The notes: generated by a model not told the origin, from the letters alone. Counted from the stretch's first letter, positions 47,066 to 59,836 are shown. The stretch: 64,000 nt of DNA from Bradyrhizobium sp. LMTR 3 (GCF_001693485.1 NZ_MAXC01000011.1:1-64000), one strand, 5' to 3'. Made by a program: numbers and translations.

Positions 47066-47596
47066 TTACCGCGCCTCGTGCACGCTCTTGCGGAAACGCG
47101 CGATCGTGCGCAGCATGCGCGATGACCAGCTATCACCGTCGCCGCGCAAAATTTCCCGGATGCGCTGCTTGATTGGATAGACCAGCGCCGCTGCCTTGGC
47201 GCGCAGCGCCATGATGAATTCATAGACCTTCCTGAACCACGCCATTTGCAGCAGCTTCGGCCGCGTCACATCGAAGATGAACGCGGTGACGCCGACGCCG
47301 AGCAATTTGCCGAACACGATCACAACCGCCGCGCTGAACCAGTATTGATGCGCCAGTAGCCAGAGCCCGGCCAGCTTGAGCGGAAACAGCGGGATGACAG
47401 GCACGGCAAATACGACCAGCGTCATCGCCGGCGACAGCGCATCGACCCGATCGGACAGCCATCGCTTGAAGGCGCGAAGCGGGATAGCCGCAACGATGCG
47501 CTCGACGATCGGCTCGAGATGATCCCACAGCCAAGCTTCGATCAGGAAGATGACCGCAAGCAGGACCCAGAACGGCTGTAACAGGCGGCGCATCAT
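47066..47596 (-). CDS. Membrane protein of unknown function
   Basis: 176 residues with an N-terminal helix (about 8-25; FWVLLAVIFLIEAWLWDHL), two central hydrophobic helices (about 58-80 and 85-108), and a basic C-terminal cytoplasmic region (Arg/Lys-rich from about 115). The composition suggests an inner-membrane protein. I recognise the general look of a conserved rhizobial hypothetical but no function. MetMet at the start leaves 47593 as an alternative. It is convergent with the DUF4337 gene. Confidence 0.82.
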   Translation of the reverse strand: MMRRLLQPFWVLLAVIFLIEAWLWDHLEPIVERIVAAIPLRAFKRWLSDRVDALSPAMTLVVFAVPVIPLFPLKLAGLWLLAHQYWFSAAVVIVFGKLLGVGVTAFIFDVTRPKLLQMAWFRKVYEFIMALRAKAAALVYPIKQRIREILRGDGDSWSSRMLRTIARFRKSVHEAR

Positions 47597-47701
47597 CGAT
47601 CGCGATCTCTAGAGCGGAATGACGTCCTTGCTTGGTCGCTCCGCTCGATCTCTTTGTTCAAAACATGGTGTTTTCGGGAATGGGATAGTTCTACTGTGTC
47701 C

Positions 47702-47860
47702 CCTCATCCTGAGGAGCCCGCAGGGCGTCTCGAAGGATGTAGGCCACGGACGGGCCTCATGGTTCTCCCGGCGATGCGAAGCGTCGTCCGGAGACGCGCG
47801 GAGCCTGTCATTGGGCGCGCATTCGCGCGACCCGTTGGCGCTCCTCACCATGAGGGTTTA
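47702..47860. repeat. Intergenic repeat, family B, long form with inserted module
   Basis: Same ends and core as the copy at 5499-5592, but with extra sequence in the right half, including a 42-bp module at 47797-47838. That module matches, in inverse orientation and with one mismatch, bases 58523-58564. Confidence 0.85.
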
Positions 47861-47891
47861 TCGCTCTTACCCAGCATGTATCGGGTTCCGA

Positions 47892-49292
47892 TCACATATG
47901 GATGGCGCGTTTGCCGACCGCAAGCGCGGCTTCCTTGATCGCTTCCGAGCGGGTCGGATGCGCATGACAAGTCCGCGCCAGATCCTCGGCAGAACCGCCA
48001 AACTCCATGAGAACAGCGGCTTCCTGGATCATCTCGCCGGCCTCGCGGCCGATGATGTGCACGCCGAGCACGCGATCGGTCTTCGCATCCGCGAGGACCT
48101 TCACAAACCCGTCGGTGGTCTGGTTGACCTTGGAGCGGCCGTTGGCGGTGAACGGGAATTTGCCCGAGGTGTAGGCAACGCCGGCCTGCTTCAGCTCTTC
48201 CTCGGTCTTGCCGACCGACGACACTTCCGGCGTCGTATACACGACGCCCGGGATAACATCGTAATTCACGTGGCCCGCTTGCCCTGCGATGATTTCGGCG
48301 CAGGCGACGCCTTCGTCCTCGGCCTTGTGCGCGAGCATCGGTCCCGCCACGACGTCGCCGATCGCATAGACGCCCTTCACGCTGGTCGAAAAATGCGCGT
48401 CGATCTGCACACGGCCGCGGTTGTCGAGTGCAATGCCGGCTTCCTTGCACCCGAGCCCGTCGGTGTAGGGCACGCGGCCGATGCAGACCAGCACCACGTC
48501 GGTCTCAATCGTTTCCGCTGCACCGCCCGCCGCCGGCTCCACCGTTGCCTTCAACGTCTTGCCGGAAGCGTCGACCGCCGTCACCTTGGCGCCGAGCTTG
48601 AATGCAAAGCCCTGCTTTTCGAGGAGGCGCTGGAATTGCTTTGCGACTTCGCCATCCATGCCGGGCAGGATGCGATCGAGGAATTCGACGACCATGACCT
48701 CAGCGCCAAGCCGTTTCCAGACCGAGCCGAGCTCCAGCCCGATCACGCCCGCGCCGATGATCAGAAGACTCTCCGGCACCTTCTCGAGCGACAGCGCGCC
48801 GGTCGACGACACCACGCGCTTCTCGTCGATCTCGATGCCCTTCAGCCGCGCGATGTCGGAGCCGGTGGCGATGACGATGTTCTTGGTCTCGACCGTCTGC
48901 GACTTGCCATTATCGCTGACCTCTACCTTGCCGGCGCCGAGAATCTTGCCGGCGCCGTAGAGGACGTCGATCTTGTTCTTCTTCATCAGGAACTCGACGC
49001 CCTTGACGTTGCCGTCGATGCCCTGCTGCTTGAAATTCATCATCGCCGCCAGATCGAGCTTTGGCGCGGAAACGCTGACGCCCATTTTAGCAAAGGAGTG
49101 CCCGGCCTCCTCGAACATTTCGGACGCGTGCAGCAGCGCCTTTGACGGCATGCAGCCGACGTTGAGGCAGGTGCCGCCCAGTGTCGCGTTCTTCTCGACC
49201 ACGGCGACCTTCATGCCGAGTTGCGCCGCGCGCACCGCGCAGACATATCCGCCCGGACCGGTGCCGATGACGACGAGATCGTAGGAAGCCAT
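47892..49292 (-). CDS. lpdA: Dihydrolipoyl dehydrogenase (E3)
   Basis: 466 residues: FAD-binding [17 protein letters not shown], redox-active disulfide [19 protein letters not shown]-binding [17 protein letters not shown], second FAD site [20 protein letters not shown], and the C-terminal catalytic HAHPTRSEA (His-Glu). As the last gene of the suc operon it re-oxidises the lipoyl arm of 2-oxoglutarate dehydrogenase. Confidence 0.98.
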   Translation of the reverse strand: MASYDLVVIGTGPGGYVCAVRAAQLGMKVAVVEKNATLGGTCLNVGCMPSKALLHASEMFEEAGHSFAKMGVSVSAPKLDLAAMMNFKQQGIDGNVKGVEFLMKKNKIDVLYGAGKILGAGKVEVSDNGKSQTVETKNIVIATGSDIARLKGIEIDEKRVVSSTGALSLEKVPESLLIIGAGVIGLELGSVWKRLGAEVMVVEFLDRILPGMDGEVAKQFQRLLEKQGFAFKLGAKVTAVDASGKTLKATVEPAAGGAAETIETDVVLVCIGRVPYTDGLGCKEAGIALDNRGRVQIDAHFSTSVKGVYAIGDVVAGPMLAHKAEDEGVACAEIIAGQAGHVNYDVIPGVVYTTPEVSSVGKTEEELKQAGVAYTSGKFPFTANGRSKVNQTTDGFVKVLADAKTDRVLGVHIIGREAGEMIQEAAVLMEFGGSAEDLARTCHAHPTRSEAIKEAALAVGKRAIHM

Positions 49293-49329
49293 GATGAAGT
49301 CCTGTTCGCTTAAGATAAGGTGTCAGGTG

Positions 49330-50076
49330 TTACCGGCCGCCCGATACATCAAGGATGGCGCTGGTGACGTAGGAAGCCTCGTCCGAAATCAACCAGACGA
49401 TGGCATTGGCGATCTCTTCCGCAGTGCCGACGCGTTTCATCGGCACCATGTGCGCGAGCCGATGCGCGCGATCGGGCTCGCCGCCGGAAGCATGAATATC
49501 CGTATCAATCAGTCCAGGCCGGATCGCGGCGACCCGAATGCCCTCTCCGGCAACCTCATAGCCAAGGCCGATGGTGAAGGAATCCACCGCGCCCTTGGAC
49601 GCCGCATAGTCCACATACGTATTGGGCGAGCCGAGTTTCGCCGCGACCGAGGAAAGATTGACGATGACGCCGCCCGCGCCGCCGTTGCGGGTCGACATCC
49701 GCTTCACGGCTTCGCGCGCGCATAAGATGCTGCCGGTGACGTTGACCGCCATCATGCGCTGGATGCGTTCGGCCGACATATCCTCGACCCGTATCGATGG
49801 GCCGACGATGCCGGCATTGTTGACGAGCGCGCCAAGCGTTCCGAATTCGTCGGCGGCCTTGAACAGCGCGAGAATGTCCGCCTCGCTGCCGACGTCGCAT
49901 TTCACGGCGATCGCCTTGCCGTTCTTGCGTTCGATCTGCGAAACGACTTCCTTCGCCGCGGCTTCATTGCTGGCATAGCCGACCACGACGCGAAAACCGC
50001 GCGCCGCGGCGGCGATGGCGGCCGCACGGCCGATGCCGCGGCTGCCGCCGGTGATCACAACAACCTTGTCCGTCAC
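49330..50076 (-). CDS. SDR-family oxidoreductase
   Basis: 248 residues of the classical short-chain dehydrogenase type: TGGSRGIG (cofactor glycine motif), NNAGI, catalytic Ser in VNLSSVAAKLG, and YVDYAASKGA (Tyr-x-x-x-Lys). NADP preference and substrate are open; FabG-like and glucose-dehydrogenase-like members look alike. GTG 50076 was chosen, with GGGG upstream; GTG 50088 adds four residues. It sits between sucB and lpdA, so it is transcribed with the TCA operon, but a role in that pathway is not implied by the sequence. Confidence 0.88.
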   Translation of the reverse strand: MTDKVVVITGGSRGIGRAAAIAAAARGFRVVVGYASNEAAAKEVVSQIERKNGKAIAVKCDVGSEADILALFKAADEFGTLGALVNNAGIVGPSIRVEDMSAERIQRMMAVNVTGSILCAREAVKRMSTRNGGAGGVIVNLSSVAAKLGSPNTYVDYAASKGAVDSFTIGLGYEVAGEGIRVAAIRPGLIDTDIHASGGEPDRAHRLAHMVPMKRVGTAEEIANAIVWLISDEASYVTSAILDVSGGR

Positions 50077-50156
50077 ATCAGGCCCCACAAATCAACGTGC
50101 ATCGATCCACGGCTTGCGACGCAGGCGTGAGTGCCGACGCCGGCAAGCGTATTGTG

Positions 50157-51386
50157 TCAGAGATCCAGCACCAGGCGAGCCGGATCCTCCAGGCTTTCCT
50201 TGACGCGCACCAGGAACGTCACCGCTTCCTTGCCGTCGATCACGCGGTGATCGTAGGACAGCGCCAGATACATCATCGGGCGGACCTCGATCTTGCCGCC
50301 GACCACCATCGGCCGCTCCTGGATCTTGTGCATGCCGAGGATGCCGGACTGCGGCGCGTTGAGGATCGGCGTGGACATCAAGGAACCGTAGATGCCGCCA
50401 TTGGTGATGGTGAAGGTGCCGCCCTGCATCTCGTCGATCTTGAGCTGGCCGTCGCGGGCGCGGCGGCCGAAATCGGCGATCGATTTTTCGATGTCGGAGA
50501 TCGACTTGTGGTCGCAGTCGCGCACGACCGGAACAACCAGGCCCTTGTCGGTGCCGACGGCGACGCCGATGTGGTAGTAGTTCTTGTAGATCAGGTCAGA
50601 GCCGTCGATCTCGGCATTGACGGCCGGGATGTCCTTCAGCGCCTGCACCACTGCCTTGGTGAAGAAGCCCATGAAGCCGAGCTTGCTGCCATGCTTCTTC
50701 TCGAACACGTCCTTGTATTGGGCGCGCATCGCCATGATGTGGCTCATGTCGACCTCGTTGAAGGTCGTCAGCATCGCGGCCGTGTTCTGCACGTCCTTGA
50801 GCCGCCGTGCGATGGTCTGGCGCAGCCGCGTCATCTTCACGCGCTCTTCGCGCGCCGCATCATCGGCCGGCGATGGCGCGCGCACCTGCACGGAAGCTGC
50901 CGGTTGATTGACCGGGGTCGGCGCCGACGCCGCCTTCTCGATCGCGGCCAGCATGTCGCCCTTGGTGACTCGGCCGTCCTTGCCCGAGCCGGGCACGGTC
51001 GCGGCATCGATGCCACTCTCGGCGGAGAGTTTGCGGACCGACGGCGCCAGCGGCGCGTCTGCTGCTACAGCCTTCGGAGCCGCAGCTGGCGCTGCAGCCG
51101 GAGCGGCGGCCTTGGCGGGCGCGGCCGCGGCCGGCCTGGCGGCGCCGGCGGCACCTTCATTGATCTGTCCGAGCAGGGCGCCGACGGCGACGGTCTCGCC
51201 ATCCTTGGCCGCGATTTCGCCGAGCACGCCGGCGGATGGCGCCGGCACTTCGATGGTGACCTTGTCGGTCTCGAGCTCGACCAACGGCTCATCCACCGCC
51301 ACCGCGTCGCCGGCCTTCTTGAACCAGCGGCCGATGGTGGCTTCCGTCACGGACTCGCCGAGCGTCGGAACACGAATTTCAGTCAT
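50157..51386 (-). CDS. sucB: 2-oxoglutarate dehydrogenase E2 (dihydrolipoyl succinyltransferase)
   Basis: 409 residues: one lipoyl domain (about 1-77, lipoyl-Lys in [16 protein letters not shown]), an Ala/Pro-rich hinge, a peripheral-subunit-binding domain (about 113-150; [18 protein letters not shown]) and the acyltransferase core with the catalytic [15 protein letters not shown] near the end. It transfers succinyl from E1 to CoA. Confidence 0.98.
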   Translation of the reverse strand: MTEIRVPTLGESVTEATIGRWFKKAGDAVAVDEPLVELETDKVTIEVPAPSAGVLGEIAAKDGETVAVGALLGQINEGAAGAARPAAAAPAKAAAPAAAPAAAPKAVAADAPLAPSVRKLSAESGIDAATVPGSGKDGRVTKGDMLAAIEKAASAPTPVNQPAASVQVRAPSPADDAAREERVKMTRLRQTIARRLKDVQNTAAMLTTFNEVDMSHIMAMRAQYKDVFEKKHGSKLGFMGFFTKAVVQALKDIPAVNAEIDGSDLIYKNYYHIGVAVGTDKGLVVPVVRDCDHKSISDIEKSIADFGRRARDGQLKIDEMQGGTFTITNGGIYGSLMSTPILNAPQSGILGMHKIQERPMVVGGKIEVRPMMYLALSYDHRVIDGKEAVTFLVRVKESLEDPARLVLDL

Positions 51387-51433
51387 GGTATGGTTTCCTC
51401 AGTAACCTTTAGCGTCATTTAATTCCAAAGTGG

Positions 51434-51550
51434 TCATCACCCGCGCAGGCGGGCGATCCAGTACGCCGGGACGGTCGTAGTCGAATTCGAGCGACATCGG
51501 GTACTGGATGCCCCGCCCCAGTGCGCAATTGCGCACAAGGCGGGGCATGA
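51434..51550. repeat. Intergenic repeat, family C, in the sucA-sucB gap
   Basis: ATCACCCGCGCAGGCGGGCGAT, then the CCAGTACGCCG core, then TGCGCAATTGCGCA and CCCCGCC...GGCGGGG hairpins. It fills most of the sucA-sucB spacer. Confidence 0.75.
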
Positions 51551-51564
51551 CGAATGGTGATTTC

Positions 51565-54522
51565 CTAGTTCAGCGCCTCATCCAGCATGGCCTTGAGCTG
51601 TGCCAGATGCTTCGACATCAAACCGGTAGCAGTTGCCGCCGAGGCGGCACGGCCAGCGTAACGCGGACGCCGGTTCGGCGCGTGGATCTGGTTCAGCACC
51701 CATTCGAGGTAGGGCTCGATGAAATGCCATGCGCCCATGTTGCGCGGCTCTTCCTGGCACCACACCACTTCGGCATTCTTGAAGCGCGCGAGTTCGTGCA
51801 CCAGCGCTTTCAGCGGCACCGGATAGAGCTGCTCGACGCGCAGCAGGTAGATGTCGTCGATGCCGCGCTTCTCGCGCTCCTCGTAGAGATCGTAATAGAC
51901 CTTGCCCGAGCACAGCACGACGCGGCGGATCTTGTCGTCCGGCGCTAGCTTCATCTTCTCGTCGGGCAGCATCTGCGCGTCATCGTACAGAATGCGGTGG
52001 AACGTCGTGTCCTTGCCGAGTTCATCGAGCCGCGAGACCGCGCGCTTGTGCCGCAACAGCGACTTCGGCGTCATCACGATCAGGGGCTTGCGGATCTCGC
52101 GATGTAACTGGCGCCGTAGCACGTGGAAGTAATTCGCTGGCGTGGTCGGATACACCACCTGCATGTTGTCTTCGGCGCACATCTGCAGGAAACGCTCGAG
52201 CCGCGCTGAGGAGTGCTCCGGTCCCTGCCCTTCATAGCCATGTGGCAGCAAGCAGACGAGACCGGACATGCGCAGCCATTTGCGTTCGCCGGACGAGATG
52301 AACTGGTCGAACAGCACCTGCGCACCGTTAGCGAAGTCGCCGAACTGGGCTTCCCACATCGCCAGCGCCTTCGGCTCGGCCAGCGAATAGCCGTACTCGA
52401 AGCCGAGCACCGCCTCTTCTGACAGCAGCGAGTTGATGACCTCGTAGTGGCCCTGATCGTGGCCAAGGTGGTTGAACGGCGTGTAGCGGCTCTCGTCTTC
52501 CTGGTCGATCAGCACCGAATGGCGCTGCGAGAAGGTGCCGCGTTCGGAATCCTGGCCGGATAGCCGGACGTGGTGGCCTTCCTGCATCAGCGTGCAGAAC
52601 GCCAGCGCTTCGCCGGTCGCCCAGTCGATGCCGACACCGTTGTCGATGGCCTTGGCGCGGTTTTCCAGGAAACGCTGGATCGTGCGGTGAACCCGGAAAC
52701 CGTCCGGCACCTTGGTGATCTTGCGGCCGATATCCTTGAGGATACTGACATCGACGCCGGTGACGCCGCGGCGGGCGTCTTCTTCCTGGTCGGCGGATTT
52801 GAAGCCGGCCCATTTGCCGTCGAGCCAGTCGGCCTTGTTGGGCTTGTAGCCGGAGCCCGCCTCAAGCTCGGCATCGAGCCGAGCGCGCCAGTCGGCCTTG
52901 GTCTTGTCGACCTCGCCCTCGGTCATCACGCCGTCGGCGATTAATCGCTTGGCGTAGATTTCCAGCGTGGACGGATGCGAGCCGATGCGCTTGTACATCA
53001 CGGGCTGGGTGAACGCCGGCTCGTCGCCCTCGTTATGGCCGTGGCGGCGATAGCAGAACATGTCGATCACGACCGGCTTGTGGAATTTCTGCCGGAACTC
53101 GATCGCAACCTTGGCGGCGAACACCACCGCTTCCGGATCGTCGCCGTTCACATGGAAGATCGGCGCGTCGATCATCTTCGCCACATCGGACGGATAGGGC
53201 GAGGAGCGCGAATAGCGCGGATAGGTGGTGAAACCGATCTGGTTATTGACGATGAAATGCAGCGAGCCGCCGGTGCGGTAGCCCTTCAGGTCGGACAGGC
53301 TGAAGCATTCCGCCACCACGCCCTGGCCGGCGAACGCCGCGTCGCCATGCATCAGCATCGGCAGCACGGAGATGCGCATGTCCGGCGGATCGCCATGCTG
53401 GTCCTGCTTGGCGCGCACCTTGCCCAGCACCACGGGATCGACGATTTCCAGATGCGACGGGTTGGCGGTCAGCGACAGATGGATCTTGTTGCCGTCGAAT
53501 TCGCGGTCGGACGACGCGCCGAGGTGATACTTGACGTCGCCGGAGCCTTCGACGTCCACGGGGTTGGCGGAGCCGCCCTTGAATTCATGAAACAGCGCGC
53601 GGTGCGACTTGCCCATCACTTGGGTCAGCACATTGAGCCGGCCGCGATGCGGCATGCCCAAAACGATTTCCTTCACGCCGAGATTGCCGCCGCGCTTGAT
53701 GATCTGCTCCAGCGCGGGGATCAGCGATTCAGCGCCGTCGAGCCCGAAGCGCTTGGTGCCGGTGAACTTGAGATCGCAGAACTTTTCAAAACCCTCGGCC
53801 TCGACCAGCTTGTTCAGGATCGCTCGGCGTCCCTCTCGCGTAAAACTGATTTCCTTGTCCGGCCCCTCGATGCGTTCCTGGATCCAGGCCTTCTGCGCGG
53901 CGTTCGAGATATGCATGAACTCGACGCCGAGCGTCTGGCAATAGGTGCGTTCGCAGATCGCAACGATCTCGCGCAGCGTGCCGTATTCGAGGCCGAGCAC
54001 ATGGTCGAGGAAGATCTTGCGGTCGAAATCGGCCTCGGTGAAGCCATAGGTGCGCGGATCGAGCTCTTCGCGATCGCGCGGCGCTTCGATGCCGAGCGGA
54101 TCGAGCTTGGCGTGGAAATGACCGCGCATGCGGTAGGCGCGGATCAGCATCAGGGCGCGAACCGAATCGCGCGTCGCCTGGTTGACGTCCGCAGGGGACA
54201 GTTCGGCGCCCTTGGCCTGCGCCTTGGCGGCCAGCTTGGCGCCGACGGCCTTCTCGACGGTGATCCAGTTACCGTCCAGCGCCGAGGTCAGTTCGTCCTG
54301 CGGCGTGATCGGCCAGTTATCGCGGCCCCAGGATGGGCCCCCGGCGTTCTTTTGGACATCGGCCGGGGTATCTTTCAGGCTCTTGAAGAATTCCTGCCAG
54401 TCGCTGTCGACCGAGCCGGGGTCCTGCTCGTAGCGGGCGTAGAGCTCGTCGATATAGGTGGCGTTGGTGCCTTGCAAAAATGAGGAAAGGGCAAATGCTG
54501 CGTTCGCGTCCTGGCGAGACAT
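51565..54522 (-). CDS. sucA: 2-oxoglutarate dehydrogenase E1
   Basis: 985 residues. N-terminal E2-interaction segment (TYIDELYARYEQDPGSVD), the conserved GMPHRGRLNVLTQVMGK, the thiamine-diphosphate motif around GDAAFAGQGVVAE...NNQIGFTT, and the C-terminal LLPHGYEGQGPEHSSARLER and LRVEQLYPVP. It decarboxylates 2-oxoglutarate and passes succinyl to the lipoyl arm of SucB. The length is usual for Rhizobiales. Confidence 0.99.
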   Translation of the reverse strand: MSRQDANAAFALSSFLQGTNATYIDELYARYEQDPGSVDSDWQEFFKSLKDTPADVQKNAGGPSWGRDNWPITPQDELTSALDGNWITVEKAVGAKLAAKAQAKGAELSPADVNQATRDSVRALMLIRAYRMRGHFHAKLDPLGIEAPRDREELDPRTYGFTEADFDRKIFLDHVLGLEYGTLREIVAICERTYCQTLGVEFMHISNAAQKAWIQERIEGPDKEISFTREGRRAILNKLVEAEGFEKFCDLKFTGTKRFGLDGAESLIPALEQIIKRGGNLGVKEIVLGMPHRGRLNVLTQVMGKSHRALFHEFKGGSANPVDVEGSGDVKYHLGASSDREFDGNKIHLSLTANPSHLEIVDPVVLGKVRAKQDQHGDPPDMRISVLPMLMHGDAAFAGQGVVAECFSLSDLKGYRTGGSLHFIVNNQIGFTTYPRYSRSSPYPSDVAKMIDAPIFHVNGDDPEAVVFAAKVAIEFRQKFHKPVVIDMFCYRRHGHNEGDEPAFTQPVMYKRIGSHPSTLEIYAKRLIADGVMTEGEVDKTKADWRARLDAELEAGSGYKPNKADWLDGKWAGFKSADQEEDARRGVTGVDVSILKDIGRKITKVPDGFRVHRTIQRFLENRAKAIDNGVGIDWATGEALAFCTLMQEGHHVRLSGQDSERGTFSQRHSVLIDQEDESRYTPFNHLGHDQGHYEVINSLLSEEAVLGFEYGYSLAEPKALAMWEAQFGDFANGAQVLFDQFISSGERKWLRMSGLVCLLPHGYEGQGPEHSSARLERFLQMCAEDNMQVVYPTTPANYFHVLRRQLHREIRKPLIVMTPKSLLRHKRAVSRLDELGKDTTFHRILYDDAQMLPDEKMKLAPDDKIRRVVLCSGKVYYDLYEEREKRGIDDIYLLRVEQLYPVPLKALVHELARFKNAEVVWCQEEPRNMGAWHFIEPYLEWVLNQIHAPNRRPRYAGRAASAATATGLMSKHLAQLKAMLDEALN

Positions 54523-54657
54523 GATGGCGTCCTGGTGAGTTTCGCTTTGCGCGTGGAAAACGGCGCTTTAGCCGGTCCGGGAGGCCCGAACCAGCTCGGT
54601 AAGAAGCTTTACCCTATTTAAGACGGATATTCCCGCCTAAAAGGACCAAGGACTGAA

Positions 54658-55542
54658 TTAAGATTTCAATTTTTCGGCAAGGGTATGTCCGAGCCGTGCC
54701 GGCGACGGAGACACCGTAATTCCGGCCGCTTCCATGGCCGCCGTCTTCGAGCCGGCATCGCCCTTGCCGCCGGAAATGATGGCGCCGGCATGCCCCATGC
54801 GGCGGCCGGGAGGGGCGGTGACGCCGGCGATGAAGCCAACCATCGGCTTTTTCCGGCCGCGCTTGGCCTCGTCCTTGATGAACTGGGCGGCGTCTTCCTC
54901 GGCCGAGCCGCCGATTTCACCGATCATGATGATCGAGGTGGTCTTCTCGTCCTTGAGGAACATCTCCAGCACGTCGATGAATTCGGTGCCCTTGACCGGG
55001 TCGCCGCCGATGCCGACCGCGGTGGTCTGGCCGAGGCCCTCCTGGGTAGTCTGGAACACGGCCTCATAGGTCAACGTGCCCGAGCGGGAAACGATCCCGA
55101 CGCTGCCCGGCTTGAAGATGTTGGCCGGCATGATGCCGATCTTGCACTCGCCCGCCGTCATCACGCCCGGGCAGTTCGGCCCGATCAGGCGGGATTTCGA
55201 TCCCGACAACGAACGCTTCACGCGCACCATGTCCAGCACCGGAATGCCCTCGGTGATGCAGACGATCAGCGGAATCTCCGCATCGATCGCTTCGCAGATC
55301 GCGTCGGCCGCACCAGGCGGCGGGACGTAGATCACGCTGGCGTCAGCGCCGGTCTTCTCGCGCGCCTCACGAACGGTGTCGAAGACGGGCAAGCCGAGAT
55401 GGGTCGAGCCGCCTTTGCCCGGCGAGGTGCCGCCGACCATCTTGGTGCCATACGCGATCGCGGCTTCCGAATGGAACGTGCCGTTCTTGCCCGTAAAACC
55501 CTGGCAGATGACTTTGGTGTTGCTGTCGATCAGAACGGACAT
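54658..55542 (-). CDS. sucD: Succinyl-CoA synthetase alpha subunit
   Basis: 294 residues. N-terminal CoA-binding Rossmann domain ([33 protein letters not shown]), [11 protein letters not shown], and the phospho-His loop [16 protein letters not shown]. It forms the catalytic heterodimer with SucC. Start ATG 55542; the frame is open further upstream without similarity. It is separated from sucC by the DUF1579 gene. Confidence 0.98.
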   Translation of the reverse strand: MSVLIDSNTKVICQGFTGKNGTFHSEAAIAYGTKMVGGTSPGKGGSTHLGLPVFDTVREAREKTGADASVIYVPPPGAADAICEAIDAEIPLIVCITEGIPVLDMVRVKRSLSGSKSRLIGPNCPGVMTAGECKIGIMPANIFKPGSVGIVSRSGTLTYEAVFQTTQEGLGQTTAVGIGGDPVKGTEFIDVLEMFLKDEKTTSIIMIGEIGGSAEEDAAQFIKDEAKRGRKKPMVGFIAGVTAPPGRRMGHAGAIISGGKGDAGSKTAAMEAAGITVSPSPARLGHTLAEKLKS

Positions 55543-55580
55543 GGTTGCGAACGCTTTCTTCGGTGACCGTGAACGAGGGG

Positions 55581-56057
55581 TTAATGAATGCGACGGTACG
55601 TGCCGGTGAGCACGTCGGCCCATCCTTCGGCATCAGGCGAGAACTGGATCTTCATGGTGTAGTTGTTGTCGTCGACGACTTCGTAGACGTGGCGCGCATT
55701 GCCGCGCAGCGAGCCGCGCACCAGGGTCAACTTGTTGCCGACCCACGCGCCGGAGGCCGGTGCCGGCGAATAGTAGCCGAGCGAATCGTGCCAGAATAAT
55801 TTGTAGGTCCGGTCGTCGCGGTCATAGGTGAACACGCCGTGGGTGGCGAAAGCCTCCTTGCCGTCGCGCATCTGACGGGTGTCCTGAATCAGGTAGAAGC
55901 CGTTGAGATCGACGCGCGCGACCACATGCGAGGTCGCCGGACCGCCCGCGGTCCAGCGCGACGGATAGACCATTTCCTCGCCCGCCCACTCGCCCGCAAA
56001 AACCGCGAGCCGGCGGTGTTCTTCCAGCGGTGTCGGTGCGGCGAGATGGTCAGCCAT
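55581..56057 (-). CDS. DUF1579-like protein inserted between sucC and sucD
   Basis: 158 residues, no signal peptide. The pattern [18 protein letters not shown] at the start, [41 protein letters not shown] and [24 protein letters not shown] suggests an antiparallel beta-barrel of the DUF1579 (lipocalin-like) type, which has no established function. ATG 56057 lies 2 nt after the sucC stop, so it must be co-transcribed and probably co-translated with sucC. It lies 38 nt before sucD. In most genomes sucC and sucD are adjacent, so its placement is unusual. Confidence 0.88.
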   Translation of the reverse strand: MADHLAAPTPLEEHRRLAVFAGEWAGEEMVYPSRWTAGGPATSHVVARVDLNGFYLIQDTRQMRDGKEAFATHGVFTYDRDDRTYKLFWHDSLGYYSPAPASGAWVGNKLTLVRGSLRGNARHVYEVVDDNNYTMKIQFSPDAEGWADVLTGTYRRIH

Positions 56058-56059
56058 CG

Positions 56060-57259
<1,200 letters not shown>

Positions 57260-57350
57260 CTGGACGCTCCCCAAAACCCTTAGCGGCGAGTTCTACAGTT
57301 CACCGGCATTGGTAGTTGGCATACCACATACCAAGATAACTGCAACCCTG

Positions 57351-57382
57351 AAAAAGCTTTCGCCCCGGCGGGGGGCGAAAGC
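57351..57382 (-). terminator. Rho-independent terminator between mdh and sucC
   Basis: On the minus strand the 11-bp arms GCTTTCGCCCC/GGGGCGAAAGC are followed by five T residues. It lies 9 nt past the mdh stop, so mdh and sucC may be partly uncoupled. Confidence 0.8.
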
Positions 57383-57391
57383 CGAGTAAAA

Positions 57392-58399
<1,008 letters not shown>

Positions 58400-58510
58400 T
58401 CATCAGTCGGAAGGGTGGTTATCCCTTTCGAATGGCCGGTTCAAGCCGGGGCATGCCCGATTCTAAGGCCGCGCCTGGATTTCGATCAGGTATGCCACGA
58501 CCGTCCTTCC

Positions 58511-58630
58511 CGTCATTGCGAGCCAACGGGTCGCGCGAATGCGCGCCCGATGACAGGCTCCGCGAAGCAATCCACCTCTCCACTCGGGGATAGATGGATT
58601 GCTTCGTCGCTTTGCTCCTCGCAATGACGG
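58511..58630. repeat. Intergenic repeat, family D, carrying the 42-bp module
   Basis: Ends CGTCATTGCGAG and CTCGCAATGACGG are inverted, as are GAAGCAATCCA and TGGATTGCTTC. The left half contains the 42-bp module at 58523-58564 also found in the family B copy at 47.8 kb. The centre contains CTCTCCACTCGGG (58576-58588), also found in family A repeats. Confidence 0.85.
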
Positions 58631-58651
58631 GAAAGCCAATGACGGAAGAGA

Positions 58652-59836
58652 CTACGTTTCCACCAGCCCGGTGCTCGATCCGCTGGCCGCGGAATCCTTC
58701 CTACCGTGCGGTAGCGCAAGGTAGGATTCCGAACTCATTTCGATCAGCCGCGACGCGGTCCGCTTGAACTCGTTGGCTTCAACGCCCTCGGCAGCGACAT
58801 ACAGCGACACCGGATCGGCCTCGGCCGAGGCCATCAGCTTCACGGCATTGTCGTAGAGCGTGTCGATCAGCGAGATAAAGCGCTTGGCGGCGTTGCGCTC
58901 GGCATAATCCATCACCGGAATGCGATCGATCAGGATGGTGTGATAGTCGTGCGCCAGCCGCAGATAGTCCGACGCGGCCAGCGGCTTTTCGCAGATATCG
59001 GCAAAGCAAAATCGCGCTACGCCGTGCGCCGAACAGGGCACGCGCAGGACGCGGCCCTTGATCGCAATGTCGCGCGGCTTGCACGGCGCGTTGCCGGTCA
59101 TCTTGCGCCAGGCGCGGTCGAGCGCGGCGCCGGCTTCATCATCCGGCGGCACCAGCCACATTTTCACGCCGGTCAGTTTCTCCAGCCGAAAATCGGTGCG
59201 TGCATCGAGCCGCAGCACGTGCATGTGGTCTTCGATCTGCGAAATGAACGGCAGGAACAGCGCGCGGTTGAGCCCACCCTTGTAGAGGTCTTCGGGCGCG
59301 ACGTTCGAAGTCGCGACCACGACGGTGCCGAGTTCGAACAATTTTGAGAACAGCCGCCCCAGGATCATGGCATCGGCGATGTCGGTGACGTGGAATTCGT
59401 CGAAGCACAGTAGCCATGCCTCGTCGAAGATCGCGTTCGCCGTCAGCTCGATCACGTCGCTATCTGCGATTTCACCGCGCGCGATGTTCTGGCGATAGGC
59501 GTAGATCTTCTCATGCGCCTCGGCCATGAACTCGTGGAAATGGGCGCGGCGCTTGCGCTGGACCGGGCTCTGCTGAAAGAACAGGTCCATCAGCATGGTC
59601 TTGCCGCGGCCGACCTCGCCGTGAATGTAAAGCCCGCGCGGCGGCGGCTCGCTTTTGTCGCCGAACAATCGGCCGAGCAGGCTCAACTTGCGCGCCGGCT
59701 TGTAGCTCGACAGCCGCTCCTCAAGTGCGGCAAACGCCTCGGCAGCTTCCGCCTGCGCGAGATCGGCCTCGATCGCGCCGGAGGAAACCAGAGCCTGATA
59801 CTGTGCGCGGAACGAGGTGGGGTCAGTCGACAGCAT
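58652..59836 (-). CDS. zapE: Cell-division ATPase ZapE (AFG1-like)
   Basis: 394 residues: Walker A GEVGRGKTMLMDLFF, Walker B LLCFDEFHVTDIADA, sensor motif VATSNVAPEDLYKGGLN and IPVMDYAERNAAKRFISLID near the C-terminus. ZapE/AFG1 proteins are P-loop ATPases linked to Z-ring dynamics in bacteria. Start ATG 59836 (MLSTDPTSFRAQYQAL); an upstream in-frame start at 59899 adds 21 residues without similarity. Confidence 0.95.
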   Translation of the reverse strand: MLSTDPTSFRAQYQALVSSGAIEADLAQAEAAEAFAALEERLSSYKPARKLSLLGRLFGDKSEPPPRGLYIHGEVGRGKTMLMDLFFQQSPVQRKRRAHFHEFMAEAHEKIYAYRQNIARGEIADSDVIELTANAIFDEAWLLCFDEFHVTDIADAMILGRLFSKLFELGTVVVATSNVAPEDLYKGGLNRALFLPFISQIEDHMHVLRLDARTDFRLEKLTGVKMWLVPPDDEAGAALDRAWRKMTGNAPCKPRDIAIKGRVLRVPCSAHGVARFCFADICEKPLAASDYLRLAHDYHTILIDRIPVMDYAERNAAKRFISLIDTLYDNAVKLMASAEADPVSLYVAAEGVEANEFKRTASRLIEMSSESYLALPHGRKDSAASGSSTGLVET

